Positions 34,753 to 46,910 of a stretch of DNA of 64,000 bases are shown here, piece after piece (position 1 is the stretch's first letter; every line of letters starts with the position of its first letter). Source of the stretch: Lysobacteraceae bacterium CU05-9 (GTDB lineage Bacteria > Pseudomonadota > Gammaproteobacteria > Xanthomonadales > Xanthomonadaceae); assembly GCA_007556525.1 (NCBI GenBank), contig SWJS01000006.1:30154-94153 (forward strand), written 5' to 3'. A program made the translations under genes and the position numbers. Under the pieces are notes generated by a model. That model had not been told where the DNA came from and did no database searches. It saw only the letters and a program-made list of their open reading frames with translations.

Positions 34753-34848
34753 CCCCTCATTATCCCACCGCCGCCGTCCCCCACACACCGACACCGGACC
34801 CCCGCGCGCACGCTCGCGACCCGCAAAGTGCACTGCTGCCCTGAATAC

Positions 34849-35082
34849 GCGGAAACATTTGTAACCACCGGAAACTTTTGTAACCGCTGCTGCCGACTCG
34901 ATGACCACGGCAGACACCTCGAATAACGTCGCTTTTGACAAAACGACCAAATCCGATCTCCGCTCCCGCCCCGACCCACGAATCTTGCGCTGTCACAATT
35001 GTGGCAAATCGCAACCAAAACGGTGTCGATCGGAACCGTTTCGCAACCAAAGTGCATCAATTTGTCACAATTGTGACACCCC
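34849..35082. repeat. Palindrome array, locus B (between dinB and fbp)
   Basis: This lies in the 476-bp divergent gap 34753-35228, which otherwise holds only GC-rich spacer. GGAAACATTTGTAACC (34851-34866) and GGAAACTTTTGTAACC (34870-34885) are 19 bp apart. A larger hairpin opens with TGTCACAATTGTGGCA (34991-35006) and closes with TTGTCACAATTGTGACACC (35062-35080). Between the arms is a block (35031-35065) identical over 35 bp to locus C (39078-39112). Confidence 0.85.
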
Positions 35083-35228
35083 GCGAAAACAAACCCCCGC
35101 CACCGCCGCGCGTCACAACGCGCCACGCCACGCGGCGCAGCCCGCGAGACACACTCCGCGAGCTCGGAGAACGACTCAACGAAGTACAATATGGGGCACC
35201 ACAGACAACCAACCGGGAACGCAGAGCC

Positions 35229-36248
35229 ATGAGTAATGTTTCGCTGACGCGATTTTTGCTGGAAGCCCAACAAAAGGGACAGATCGACGCCGAGCTACGG
35301 CTCTGCATTACGGTGGTGAGCCAAGCGTGCCGCGTCATTGCGAACTCCGTTAACAAGGGCGCCCTCGGCGGCGTGCTTGGAGATGCGGGCACCGGCAACA
35401 TCCAGGGCGAGGCCCAAAAGAAGCTCGACGTCATCTCCAACGAAATCCTCCTCGAAGCGAACGCCTGGGGCGGCCACCTCGCGGGCATGGCATCCGAAGA
35501 AATGGACCACTCCATCCCGGTGCCGCAGCATGACGACGATGCGGACAGCCGTTACCTCCTTTTGTTCGACCCACTCGACGGCTCATCGAACATCGACGTG
35601 AACATCTCCGTCGGCACCATCTTCAGCGTGCTCAAGTACGAAGGCGATGGCACACCGACCGACGAAGACTACCTCCAGCCGGGCACCAAGCAAGTCGCGG
35701 CGGGCTACTGCACCTACGGACCGAGCACCACCCTCGTAATCACCGTCGGCCACGGCACTCACGCATTTACGCTGGACCGCGAGATCGGAAGTTTCGTCCT
35801 CACTACGAAGAACGTCCAGATCCCCGAAGAGACCAAAGAATTCGCGGTCAACATGTCGAATCAGAGGTTTTGGGAAAAACCAATGCAAGACTACGTCGGC
35901 GACATGCTCCTCGGCAAGACGGGCCCTCGCGAGAAGGACTTCAACATGCGCTGGGTCGCATCGATGGTTGCGGACGTGCACCGGATCATGACGAGAGGCG
36001 GGATTTTTTCGTATCCAATCGACGAGAAGGTCGCCGCGAAGGGCGGGAAGCTGCGACTGTTGTATGAAGCGAACCCAATGTCATTCCTGATCGAACAAGC
36101 GGGCGGCGCGGCGAGCACCGGACGTGGACGCATGCTGGACGTGCAACCGACGGGGCTGCATCAGCGAGTGCCGGTTTTCCTGGGTTCCAAAAAAGAAGTG
36201 GAAGCCGCCGTGCAATACCACACGGACTTCGACAATCAATCCAAGTAA
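35229..36248 (+). CDS. fbp: Fructose-1,6-bisphosphatase class I
   Basis: 339 aa from ATG 35229 ([15 protein letters not shown]). The frame opens ~100 codons earlier inside the palindrome array; that stretch is not protein-like. The active-site motif [12 protein letters not shown] (about residues 115-126) and the C-terminal Glu of [17 protein letters not shown] are present. It serves gluconeogenesis. The last 13 bp overlap the convergent response-regulator gene. Confidence 0.95.
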   Translation: MSNVSLTRFLLEAQQKGQIDAELRLCITVVSQACRVIANSVNKGALGGVLGDAGTGNIQGEAQKKLDVISNEILLEANAWGGHLAGMASEEMDHSIPVPQHDDDADSRYLLLFDPLDGSSNIDVNISVGTIFSVLKYEGDGTPTDEDYLQPGTKQVAAGYCTYGPSTTLVITVGHGTHAFTLDREIGSFVLTTKNVQIPEETKEFAVNMSNQRFWEKPMQDYVGDMLLGKTGPREKDFNMRWVASMVADVHRIMTRGGIFSYPIDEKVAAKGGKLRLLYEANPMSFLIEQAGGAASTGRGRMLDVQPTGLHQRVPVFLGSKKEVEAAVQYHTDFDNQSK

Positions 36249-36676
36249 GTCGACTTAATCTGCTGAGCCAAGTCTACGAAGTCGGCGAAGTTCGCCGGCT
36301 TCTGGAAGTGCGCGTCGGCACCGAGAGCCTCGCTGGTCACGCGTTCGTTGGGATCGTCGCTCGTTGTCATCAACACGATCGTCAATTCCTTCGTCGCGGG
36401 ATGCGCACGCAACTCCTTCAAAACATCCATCCCATTCAACCGCGGCATGTTGATGTCGAGCAGCACGAGTTTGAGATGATGCAAAACCGCCGGTTTCGTC
36501 TGCAACTGGTCCACGGTGCCCACAGGATCACCGGAGTAGAGTAACAATTGCGGCGCATTGATTTGGTCAAGCGCCAGACGCGTCAAATCGGCATCGTCCT
36601 GAGAATCATCGATCATCAGGATGGCGCCGGACTCAATATCCGAGTCAGTGACAGATTCCAATTCTTTCAGAGCCAT
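36236..36676 (-). CDS. Receiver-only response regulator
   Basis: 146 aa from ATG 36676; a TTG three codons upstream is less likely. It has the receiver fold: acidic pocket MIDDSQDD (about 22-29), phosphoacceptor Asp in [13 protein letters not shown] (about residue 74), MTTSD (Thr) and Lys in FQKP (about 126-129). There is no output domain, so it works by protein contact like Rcp1/CheY. The cognate kinase is not nearby. Confidence 0.87.
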   Translation of the reverse strand: MALKELESVTDSDIESGAILMIDDSQDDADLTRLALDQINAPQLLLYSGDPVGTVDQLQTKPAVLHHLKLVLLDINMPRLNGMDVLKELRAHPATKELTIVLMTTSDDPNERVTSEALGADAHFQKPANFADFVDLAQQIKSTYLD

Positions 36677-36796
36677 GGCTTTCAAGCAAAACGTACAACC
36701 AAACCAGTTAACAGTGCATGATAGATGCTCAAACGTAACGGTCGCGTCAACACCTGCACACCGCGCTCACACTCCATTTCATTATGATGGGACTCC

Positions 36797-38221
36797 ATGT
36801 TCGAACTTCTCAATAGCTACCTCGACTTCCCCTACGCAAAGGTGATCGTCACCGGGCTCTGGTCGGGGTATGTGGTTGTTTTGGGCGGTTGGATCATTTT
36901 GCAAAAACGCGAGCCCATCGCAACCCTCTCCTGGGTCATCACACTTTCCATGCTGCCCTTCATCGGCTTCGTGGTGTATTACCTGATCGGCCCGATGCGC
37001 ATCGAGCGCCAGACCCTGCGCCGCTCCCGCTCCACCGCAATGTTCATGGAGCACGAGGCATTCAAGGACGTCGACCGCGACGCCGTGGAACTCTCGCGGA
37101 TGATCCTCGCCACGACCGGCCTCCCCCCGACCACCGCCCGCAACGTCCGCTTGCTCATCGACGGTGGCCAAAAATACCCCGCGCTGCTCGAAGCCATCGC
37201 CTCCGCTCAGGATCATATCCACATTGAGTACTACATTTTCCTGGGCGATGAGACCGGCACGCTGATCCTCCAGGCGTTGGAGGCGAGGGCCCGCGAAGGT
37301 GTGAAGGTTCGCCTGCTGATCGACGCACTGGGTTCGGCGCGTTTGAAGCGCTCGGCGTTGAAGCCGTTGATGGACGCGGGTGGTGAAGTGGCGTGGTTCC
37401 ATCCGACTCGTTGGTTCCGTTTTTGGCAAAAATCATGGGCCAACCTCCGCACCCACCGCAAAATCGTGGTCATCGATGACATGATTGGTTTCGTCGGCGG
37501 GATCAACGTCACCGACGATGAGGATGAGCGACTGCACGAGACTGCCTACCGCGACTTGCACGTGCGCGTCGAGGGCAACATTGTTCGCGAGTTGCAGGTG
37601 GTTTTTCTCGAGGATTGGGCTTACGCAACCGGCCAAAAGCCCCCTCACATCCGCCACCCGCGCCCGCAACGCGGTGATGTGCTTGCACAGGTCGTCGCCT
37701 CGGGCCCGGACTCCACCAAGGAAGCGATCCATCGAAGTTTTGTTTCCATGATCGGCAACGCCAAGGAGCGGGTGTGGTTGATGACGCCCTACTTCGTTCC
37801 CTCTGAGGCCGCGCGCATGGCTCTGACGTCAGCCGCGTATTCGGGCTTGGATGTCCGTGTAATGGTTCCAAAGGAATCTGACTCCAAGCTCGTCACTTAC
37901 GCCGCGCGGTCTTATTTCGATGAGTTGCTCGAGGCCGGCGTCAAAGTCTATGAATACGGCCCTCGCCTGCTGCACACCAAAGCGATTCTCTGCGACGATG
38001 AGACCGTGATGATCGGGTCGGCGAATTTTGACCAGCGTAGTTTTCGGCTGAATTTCGAGGTCATGATCCTGATGCAGGATGCCGGCGTTGGTGCGGAGTT
38101 GGCGGATTTGTTCGTGCATGAGATGAAGTCGGCACCGGCCGTCCGTAACGATCGTCATCGTCCACTGTGGTCGGCGCAGCTGCCAGAGGCCGTCGCTCGC
38201 TTGCTCTCTCCTGTTCTCTGA
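36797..38221 (+). CDS. cls: Cardiolipin synthase (ClsA-type)
   Basis: 474 aa. Two membrane helices at the N-terminus (about 12-34 and 43-64, PLDc_N) and two phospholipase D motifs: HRKIVVIDD near residue 220 and HTKAILCDD near 400, each followed by GSANFD or GGIN. It joins two phosphatidylglycerols into cardiolipin. pdxJ starts 10 bp after its stop, so an operon is likely. Confidence 0.93.
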   Translation: MFELLNSYLDFPYAKVIVTGLWSGYVVVLGGWIILQKREPIATLSWVITLSMLPFIGFVVYYLIGPMRIERQTLRRSRSTAMFMEHEAFKDVDRDAVELSRMILATTGLPPTTARNVRLLIDGGQKYPALLEAIASAQDHIHIEYYIFLGDETGTLILQALEARAREGVKVRLLIDALGSARLKRSALKPLMDAGGEVAWFHPTRWFRFWQKSWANLRTHRKIVVIDDMIGFVGGINVTDDEDERLHETAYRDLHVRVEGNIVRELQVVFLEDWAYATGQKPPHIRHPRPQRGDVLAQVVASGPDSTKEAIHRSFVSMIGNAKERVWLMTPYFVPSEAARMALTSAAYSGLDVRVMVPKESDSKLVTYAARSYFDELLEAGVKVYEYGPRLLHTKAILCDDETVMIGSANFDQRSFRLNFEVMILMQDAGVGAELADLFVHEMKSAPAVRNDRHRPLWSAQLPEAVARLLSPVL

Positions 38222-38231
38222 TTCGTCCGTC

Positions 38232-39011
38232 ATGACTAGCATTCACACTCGCACCCGCACGCAGCTCAGCGTCAACGTCAACAAAATCGCCGTTCTCCGG
38301 AACTCCCGCGGTGGCTCTCTGCCATCTCCTCTCGACTTCGCGCGCCGCTGTCTCGCCGCCGGCGCCGACGGGATCACGGTGCACCCTCGCCCCGACGAGC
38401 GCCACATCCGCGCCTCTGACGTCTACGAGCTCGCCCCCTTGTGCCACTCCGCCGGCGTCGAGTTCAACATCGAGGGCAATCCCTTCGCACCCGCCCGCGG
38501 CAACTACCCTGGTCTCCTCGCTCTCTGCGCTTCGACGTCCCCCGCACAGGTGACGCTAGTCCCCGACTCGGACGGCCAGATCACCTCCGACCACGGTTTC
38601 AGCTTCGCCGCCGATGAAGCCGCGTTGCGCGACGTTATCCCCGCGTTCGCCGAACTTGGCGCGCGAATCTCTGTTTTCGCCGACGCTGAAACGCCAGATT
38701 TCGCGCTCGCCCGCTCCTGCGGCGCCGACCGCATCGAGCTCTACACCGGCCCCTACGCGGACGCCTTTGATCTCGACGACGCTGGCGCCCTCGCCTCCGC
38801 CGTTGCGCGTTTCGCCGACGCCGCCCGCCGCGCCCAAGCCGCCGGCCTCGGCGTCAACGCCGGCCACGACCTCTCGCAATTCAATCTCGCCTACTTCCTG
38901 TCGAACGTACCCGGCGTCGCCGAAGTCTCGATCGGCCACGCACTCGTGTCTGAGTGCCTCATTGACGGACTGCCCGAAACACTCGCCCGCTACCGCGCCG
39001 CTCTGGTCTAA
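38232..39011 (+). CDS. pdxJ: Pyridoxine 5'-phosphate synthase PdxJ
   Basis: 259 aa. TIM-barrel PdxJ motifs: [17 protein letters not shown] (about 14-30), [13 protein letters not shown] (about 51-63), and [28 protein letters not shown] at the C-terminal side, which bind the substrates. It forms pyridoxine 5'-phosphate in vitamin B6 synthesis. Its coding strand is unusually C-rich for this window, which fits lagging-strand location left of the origin. Confidence 0.95.
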   Translation: MTSIHTRTRTQLSVNVNKIAVLRNSRGGSLPSPLDFARRCLAAGADGITVHPRPDERHIRASDVYELAPLCHSAGVEFNIEGNPFAPARGNYPGLLALCASTSPAQVTLVPDSDGQITSDHGFSFAADEAALRDVIPAFAELGARISVFADAETPDFALARSCGADRIELYTGPYADAFDLDDAGALASAVARFADAARRAQAAGLGVNAGHDLSQFNLAYFLSNVPGVAEVSIGHALVSECLIDGLPETLARYRAALV

Positions 39012-39023
39012 CTCACATTTACC

Positions 39024-39129
39024 GGGTGTCACATTTGTAACAAAACGCATCACTTCGCAACCGAAACGGTGCCGTTTCGGAACCGTTTCGCAACCAAAGT
39101 GCATCAATTTGTTACAAATGTAACACCCC
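39024..39129. repeat. Palindrome array, locus C (after pdxJ)
   Basis: Starts 12 bp after the pdxJ stop. Arms: GGGTGTCACATTTGTAACA (39024-39042) and TTGTTACAAATGTAACACCC (39109-39128). At the centre is a palindrome with 9-bp arms CCGAAACGG / CCGTTTCGG (39061-39080). The right side shares 35 identical bases with locus B. The whole can fold into one long cruciform or hairpin. Confidence 0.85.
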
Positions 39130-39206
39130 AATATTCCCGCACCCTACCGCCCTCGCGGTTGCTCCGCCGCGCAGCGGCTTCGACTCACGCTCAGCCAACC
39201 CCGCAC

Positions 39207-39236
39207 AAAAAAAGCCACCCGTTTCCGAGTGGCTTT
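39207..39236 (-). terminator. Terminator of the tonB-exbB-exbD-exbD genes
   Basis: On the minus strand, AAGCCACTCGG pairs with CGGGTGGCTT around a short loop and is followed by seven T. It lies 26 bp past the last exbD stop. Confidence 0.88.
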
Positions 39237-39261
39237 CCGACAGGTAATGCTGTGCTACGTA

Positions 39262-39684
39262 TTACATTGCTGGTTGCACGAACCCAATCTTTTCCATATC
39301 CGCATTCTTCGCTTCGGCGAGAACCTTCGCCAAAGTTTCGTACTGCGCGTCCGGATTGACGTCGATTTCCAACAGTGGCTGATTGGTCGGATCCTTTGCA
39401 ACTTCCTGCTTCATCAAGTTTGGCAACTGCGACAAACTTGCGGGCATGTTGTTCCAGTAAATCTGTCCTGTCGCATCGATCCGCAACGGAATCGGATCTG
39501 GCGGAGTCTTCTGTTCCGGCGGCGGATTGTTCGTCGGCTGCGGAAGGTTGACGTCGATAGGATAGGAAGAAATTGGAGCCGTCACCATGAAGATGATCAG
39601 CAAAACCAACATAACGTCGACGAGCGGCGTCACGTTGATATCGGCCATTGCATTGCTACCGCCTGAGTTTCCTGAAAAAGCCAT
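39262..39684 (-). CDS. exbD: Biopolymer transport protein ExbD (copy 2)
   Basis: 140 aa. One membrane helix (about 21-41), preceded by [23 protein letters not shown], containing the essential Asp of the TonB/Tol proton channel, then a periplasmic ~95-residue domain. It partners with ExbB to energise TonB. Two exbD copies in tandem are usual in Xanthomonadales TonB clusters. Confidence 0.93.
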   Translation of the reverse strand: MAFSGNSGGSNAMADINVTPLVDVMLVLLIIFMVTAPISSYPIDVNLPQPTNNPPPEQKTPPDPIPLRIDATGQIYWNNMPASLSQLPNLMKQEVAKDPTNQPLLEIDVNPDAQYETLAKVLAEAKNADMEKIGFVQPAM

Positions 39685-39702
39685 TTCTTAAATCTCCAGC
39701 GA

Positions 39703-40125
39703 TTATTGCTTCTTTTCGGCCGTTGCCACGAACCCGACCTTGCGCATACCTTGCGCTTGGGCGAGCTGTACAACTTTCTGGATATCACGGTACTTCGTCG
39801 TTTGATCGCCGCGGACGTTCACCTGTGGCTGAGGCGTCTTCTGCGCTTCAGTCGCGAGGAACGTTTCCATCTGATCCATGGTCGTGGCCGCGTCATTCAA
39901 ATAGACAGCGCCATTGTCCGTCACAGCAATCGTGATAGGAGGGACTGGCATATTGCTGTCCTTCTTATCCAAATTTGCTTCGGGCAACGCGACCTGGACT
40001 TTGTGTTGCATCAGCGGTGTAGTAATCATGAAGATGATCAGCAAAACTAACATCACGTCCACCAGAGGTGTCACGTTGATATCAGCCATCATGCCGCCTT
40101 CATCTCCGCCTCCACTCATTGCCAT
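39703..40125 (-). CDS. exbD: Biopolymer transport protein ExbD (copy 1)
   Basis: 140 aa with the same design as the following gene ([24 protein letters not shown]; the Asp in LVDVML). Its C-terminal domain differs (QVNVRGDQTTKYRDIQKVVQLAQAQG). It follows exbB and lies 18 bp from copy 2. A Gly-rich N-terminus (MAMSGGGDEGG) precedes the helix. Confidence 0.93.
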   Translation of the reverse strand: MAMSGGGDEGGMMADINVTPLVDVMLVLLIIFMITTPLMQHKVQVALPEANLDKKDSNMPVPPITIAVTDNGAVYLNDAATTMDQMETFLATEAQKTPQPQVNVRGDQTTKYRDIQKVVQLAQAQGMRKVGFVATAEKKQ

Positions 40126-40267
40126 GTTCTGTAACTCCGAAAAAATCGATTGCTATGTTCTTGGATCATCGTGGAGAACCACGTAGAACCGTAATGGTTT
40201 TTTGATTTCAGGGGAGCACGTTATCGCGTTAGACAACGGACGCTCCCACTGACATCGATACAACTAA

Positions 40268-40996
40268 TTAGCGAACGCGCGAACCCGTTGCGAAGAAGTC
40301 GTGCAGGTCGTGTGCAAACGTGTCGAACTTCGAGTTCGTCACCTTGTTACGACGGTTGAAGAAGTTAAACGCCAACACGGCTGGAATTGCAACGAACAGA
40401 CCGGCTGCGGTCATGATCAGTGCTTCACCGACTGGGCCAGCAACAGCTTCAATACCGGCGTTACCCGACGAACCGATCTTGATCAGTGCGTGGTAAATAC
40501 CCCAAACCGTACCCAACAGACCGACGAACGGTGCGGTTGCACCCGTGGTTGCGAGGATGGTCATACCATTTTCGAGCTTCATCGACTCACGGGTCACAGC
40601 TTGACGCAGTGCGCGGTCAACGAATTCCGAACGGCCCAGGGTGCTACCCAATGCCGAATCAGCAGTGCCGTGGTGCGTAGCAGCTTGTGCTGCGTCCAAA
40701 GCAATCTTCGAGAATGGTTCGCTCGCTGGTTGCTCTTCCATGTAGCGCATCGCGTCTTGAATGTTTGGCGTATCCCAGAACGTGCTGACAACCTTGTCCG
40801 AGTTCGAGGACAAACGCATGTTACGGAAGAAATTCATTGCGATCGAGTAAATCGAGCCAACCGACATCAACACCAACGTGATGAATACGATCCAGCCCAT
40901 GGCGTCGAAGTTTTGAAGCAAATGGGAGAAACCCATTTGTTGAAAAGCTTCGGCATTGTTGCCTCCGGTTGCAGCGGCGGTGGTTTCCTGCAGCAT
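40268..40996 (-). CDS. exbB: Biopolymer transport protein ExbB
   Basis: 242 aa with three membrane segments (about 28-50, 145-170, 190-212) and the MotA/TolQ/ExbB domain: LATTGATAPFVGLLGTVWGIYHALI (about 146-170) and EALIMTAAGLFVAIPAVLAFNFF. It is a subunit of the pentameric proton channel. Between exbB and exbD1 is a 142-bp gap with a GGGAGC/GCTCCC inverted repeat. Confidence 0.94.
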   Translation of the reverse strand: MLQETTAAATGGNNAEAFQQMGFSHLLQNFDAMGWIVFITLVLMSVGSIYSIAMNFFRNMRLSSNSDKVVSTFWDTPNIQDAMRYMEEQPASEPFSKIALDAAQAATHHGTADSALGSTLGRSEFVDRALRQAVTRESMKLENGMTILATTGATAPFVGLLGTVWGIYHALIKIGSSGNAGIEAVAGPVGEALIMTAAGLFVAIPAVLAFNFFNRRNKVTNSKFDTFAHDLHDFFATGSRVR

Positions 40997-41071
40997 AACG
41001 CTTACCTTTTATATGTCGTTAAAAAAAGAAAAACTAAGGGTACTACGAGTTACATCTATTCCGGAATCCGA

Positions 41072-41803
41072 TTATTCCGGAGAGAATTCATAATCGACCG
41101 ACACAGTCGCGCCGACACGTTGACCGTCCGAGTTCACGCCGGCGTTGTACTTCGAACGCTTCGCTGCGGCTTCTGCAGCACGGTCGAGGTTACGGTTGCC
41201 GGATGAACGACCGATACGGGTACCGGTGACGTTACCGTTGGCGTCAATCGTGACAAGGATCGTCACCGTACCGCCAATGCCCGCATTCAATTCGTTACGC
41301 GGATATTCCGGTTGGTTCAGACCATAGGACGATGGATCGATGCCTGCCTGGCGTGGCTTCTCTGCCGGTGCAGCTGGTGGCGAGACCGGTGGCGCCGGTG
41401 GAGCTGGACGCGATGGCGGAGCAGGAGGTGCCGGTGGCGGTGCCTGATAGGACATCGGCGGTGAATCATCAAAGACCACTGGCGGCTGCGGAGGCGGCGG
41501 CGTAGGCTGCGGCTTGATCTGCTGCTGCGGTTGGATCTTGATCTGCTTGATTTCCTTGATCGGCTCCGGTGGTGGTGGCGGTGGAGGCGGTGGTGGTGGT
41601 TTGATGATATTCACCATTACCGGATCTTCATCCGCAGCCGCCATTGGCGGAGGCGCCATTGGCGCGAGCATGAAAAGCAGTGCAGCGGCGTGGACAGCGA
41701 TTGCAGCAGTAATACCTGCTACTCGCGGCCAGCTGATGGCATTTTCATCTTCTTCGTCTCGGCGATTGTAATTTCGGACTTCTAGCTGTTGCATATGCGC
41801 CAT
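41072..41803 (-). CDS. tonB: TonB energy transducer
   Basis: 243 aa from ATG 41803 (a second ATG lies three codons later). One membrane anchor (about 25-45) is followed by a Pro-rich linker (about 60-160, PPPPPPPPPPEP) and a TonB C-terminal domain with YPRNELNAGIGGTVTILVTI and SSGNRNLDRAAEAAA. It transmits proton-motive energy from ExbB/ExbD to outer-membrane receptors. Three orphan TonB-CTD proteins elsewhere in this window share its end pattern. Confidence 0.92.
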   Translation of the reverse strand: MAHMQQLEVRNYNRRDEEDENAISWPRVAGITAAIAVHAAALLFMLAPMAPPPMAAADEDPVMVNIIKPPPPPPPPPPPEPIKEIKQIKIQPQQQIKPQPTPPPPQPPVVFDDSPPMSYQAPPPAPPAPPSRPAPPAPPVSPPAAPAEKPRQAGIDPSSYGLNQPEYPRNELNAGIGGTVTILVTIDANGNVTGTRIGRSSGNRNLDRAAEAAAKRSKYNAGVNSDGQRVGATVSVDYEFSPE

Positions 41804-41959
41804 GGGCTCTGGTTGTCCGGTACACCTTCGCGCACCGGGCTGGGGGGAATTAATCCTCGCTAAACGCCATAGCGTCGCGCGAGAACCTTAAATATATACA
41901 GCAAAAAAACAGGACTTCCAATACTTGAAGTTTATTTTTTTTCTGGTAGTGCTCGGGAA

Positions 41960-43186
41960 TTATTTCTTCTTCTGCAGGATTACAGTCGATCCACCCTTGT
42001 CTGGCAGTGCCAAAATCTGGGCCGAAGTCTTCTTGTCGTTATCGCTCGAAATGCCCTTGGCTTGCGCCTTTCGCACAGCATCCTTCGCCTTCACGTTCTC
42101 ACCGCGCTGCCAGTAAATGCGTGCGAGGTTCATGTAAACGCTGCCGGATTTCGCGTCAGGTGCAGCCTTTTCGAAATATTCGATTGCCTTGCCTTCCTGG
42201 TCCGTATAGAAGTATGCCTGCGCCAAAGCGAGGTTCACTTGGCCGTCTTGCGTCAGGACTTTGCTCGCCAAGCCTTCGTTAATGACGTCAATGACTGCCT
42301 TGTCCTGACCATCTTGCTGGCTGAGCATGATGAAGAGGTTGCGGTAGTCGGCATCGGTCGTCAGCAACTTGGCCGCACGCATTTTTTGCATAACAGCCAA
42401 CGCTTCTGCGTTACGGTTGGCGTCCAAAAGCAGGGCAGCGTAATTCATCTGCGCCTTCTTATCGTTTGGATTCTTGTCAGCCATGGCCTTGGCTTCGCCG
42501 ATCGCTGCACCGGAGTTACCGCTCTTGTTCAACGAAAGCATATACAGCTGCTTCCAGTTGTCCGGGGCGTCCGGCTTGCCATCGATGGCGATCTTCGCAT
42601 TCGCGGCTGCTTGCGCGAACTTGCCTTGCTCATATTCGTTCTGAGCGAGGAGGTAACGCGCATCAGCCGAGTTGCTCTTCGTTTCATCGAGGAAGCGTTG
42701 GAACGTCGCGGCGGCACCGGCGAAATCATTGGACTGCGTTTGCACGATGCCCATGTTGTACATCATTTCGAAGTGACCGTTGTTGTCAAGACCGTTCGCA
42801 TCGAGACCTTGGCGGAAGAACGCAATTGCTTTCGCGTTGTCGCCGGCCTTGTTCGCAATCAAACCACCGATTTGCGCGGAGAACGACTTGTCGTAAGCGT
42901 TCGCTTTCGGATCGGCCAAAATCTTATCCACCAACGCCAAGTTTGCCGCGTTCTTCGACGGGTCCTGATACGTCTTGATCATGTCGTTGATCGGCTTGTT
43001 GTAAGCCTGAGTCGTGCGCGCATCCTTCGCAGCTGGTTCGTTGCGGGTCGACGACGGGTAGCGCTTGGCATCTGCGGCTTGCTTAGCAGGTGCGGCGACA
43101 GCCGATGTTGCGACTCCACCACCGACAAGCAAGGCGGCGGCGATTGCGGCGCCGAGTAGGGCGCGCGACGGTTTGATCAAAGACAT
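41960..43186 (-). CDS. Exported TPR-repeat protein
   Basis: 408 aa. Signal peptide to about residue 31 (AVAA). Residues 60-380 contain TPR-like helical pairs such as ARYLLAQNEYEQGKFAQAAANAKIA and VNLALAQAYFYTDQEGKAIEYFEKA. It ends in a lysine-rich tail (VILQKKK). It lies between tonB and the M48 peptidase, as recalled for Xanthomonas near gyrB. The function is unknown; a role with the TonB system is possible. Confidence 0.8.
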   Translation of the reverse strand: MSLIKPSRALLGAAIAAALLVGGGVATSAVAAPAKQAADAKRYPSSTRNEPAAKDARTTQAYNKPINDMIKTYQDPSKNAANLALVDKILADPKANAYDKSFSAQIGGLIANKAGDNAKAIAFFRQGLDANGLDNNGHFEMMYNMGIVQTQSNDFAGAAATFQRFLDETKSNSADARYLLAQNEYEQGKFAQAAANAKIAIDGKPDAPDNWKQLYMLSLNKSGNSGAAIGEAKAMADKNPNDKKAQMNYAALLLDANRNAEALAVMQKMRAAKLLTTDADYRNLFIMLSQQDGQDKAVIDVINEGLASKVLTQDGQVNLALAQAYFYTDQEGKAIEYFEKAAPDAKSGSVYMNLARIYWQRGENVKAKDAVRKAQAKGISSDNDKKTSAQILALPDKGGSTVILQKKK

Positions 43187-43267
43187 CTCAGGAAACTCCG
43201 GTAAACCAATTTTGCAAAGATAAGCAGTCCACGCTACGAAAAAACGCGCCTTTTTGCAATATCGCCA

Positions 43268-44071
43268 TTAACCGCAACGAGGACGCAAACCCTTCTTCTG
43301 CGCTTCTTCGTACCTAGGCAATAGACCTGCGGCGCGGTTCTGAAGTTCACTGATTCGCGTTTGTGGGTTCGGGTGAGTCGACATCCACTCGGCCGGACGG
43401 TTGCTGCCGCTGATGGACACCATGTTTTGCCACAGGTTTACCGCCTGACGTGGGTCGAAACCGGCCGCTGCCATCAACTGCTGACCAATGACGTCCGCTT
43501 CAGTTTCCTGTGCGCGGGAATTAGGTAGCAAAAACGCACCCTGCGCCGTCATGCTTCCCACACCTTGTGCAATCTGACCGGCCGTTTGGCCATAACGAGC
43601 GCCAACGACAGCGCCCAGGATGCCGACCAATTGTTGGCTACCCAGTTGGCGAGAAATGCGGTCGTTATGGTGACGTGCGAGGACGTGGCCAATTTCATGC
43701 GCAATCACGCCTGCCAGTTGATCCTGGTTACGTGCCGCCTGAAAAATCCCCGTATACACGCCAACCTTGCCACCCGGCAGCGCAAACGCATTCGGTTCCT
43801 TATTCACGAAAACCGCCGTTTCCCACCCTGTGCGCGACTCCGCCGGAATCTGACTCACGAGCGAGTTCACGACGCATTGGACGTAACGGTTCTGCGCGGC
43901 ATCGGTGGATTGCGGCAACTTCTGCTTATATTCCTGGAACGCTTGCGCGCCCATCTGCGCCAATTGCTGGTCAGAAACCGCGTTGTATTGGCGTTGGCCA
44001 GTCGGGGAGGTTGTGGTGGCACAGGATGCCAAACCAGCGGTAAGGGCGACGGCGAGGAGCAGCTTTTTCAT
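43268..44071 (-). CDS. M48-family zinc metallopeptidase lipoprotein
   Basis: 267 aa. Lipobox LASC makes Cys17 the lipid anchor. The M48 motif HEIGH is at residues 125-129 (VIAHEIGHVLARHH), and a downstream Glu in QETEADVIG (about 187-195) is the third ligand. It resembles LoiP/BepA-type periplasmic proteases that act in outer-membrane protein quality control. C-terminal part has TR..ELQNRAAG. Confidence 0.9.
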   Translation of the reverse strand: MKKLLLAVALTAGLASCATTTSPTGQRQYNAVSDQQLAQMGAQAFQEYKQKLPQSTDAAQNRYVQCVVNSLVSQIPAESRTGWETAVFVNKEPNAFALPGGKVGVYTGIFQAARNQDQLAGVIAHEIGHVLARHHNDRISRQLGSQQLVGILGAVVGARYGQTAGQIAQGVGSMTAQGAFLLPNSRAQETEADVIGQQLMAAAGFDPRQAVNLWQNMVSISGSNRPAEWMSTHPNPQTRISELQNRAAGLLPRYEEAQKKGLRPRCG

Positions 44072-44201
44072 GGTCAGGACCTCAAGATTCTAGGAAGTTG
44101 CATTCAGTGTCGCGACTCGAGTCTTAATTCTGAGTCAAAAAACACCTCTAACACCACAAGCTTACGCCGTTTTGTTCAGCTTTGTGAGCCGCGGAGCGGC
44201 T

Positions 44202-44321
44202 GAGCTACTAGCTGTTAGCTACTAGCTCTCTGCCGACTCCTGCTGCTTTTGCCTTCGGCTGGGTAAGAGGTAAAAGCTAAACGTAGTTGCCCAGCTAGTA
44301 GCCAGTAGCTAGTAGCCAGCG
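44202..44321. repeat. Heptamer-phased arrays between gyrB and the M48 gene
   Basis: Three separate arrays in a 257-bp gap: GAGCTAC-TAGCTGT-TAGCTAC-TAGCTCT (44202-44229); CTGGGTA-AGAGGTA-AAAGCTA (44259-44279); and GCTAGTA-GCCAGTA-GCTAGTA-GCCAGCG (44294-44321). Each is phased by exactly 7 bp with substitutions. They lie just past the gyrB stop. The rest of 44072-44328 shows nothing else. Confidence 0.8.
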
Positions 44322-44328
44322 CGTAGCG

Positions 44329-46800
<2,472 letters not shown>

Positions 46801-46910
46801 CTAATGAATTCAACGACGTAGAAAGTCGTTCTTTGACCGTAAATTATAGCATTTTTCGGGATTTCACACCAGTCCGCCCCTGTGGGTAACCGTGTGCGTA
46901 ACCTGTGGAT

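Noticed and set aside
34753-34850. LexA operator upstream of dinB
   Set aside because: No recognisable CTG-N10-CAG or similar box was seen.
34753-35228. Upstream extensions of dinB and fbp into the gap
   Set aside because: These extra codons translate palindrome repeats and GC-rich spacer; both genes have good starts at 34752 and 35229 matching family N-termini.
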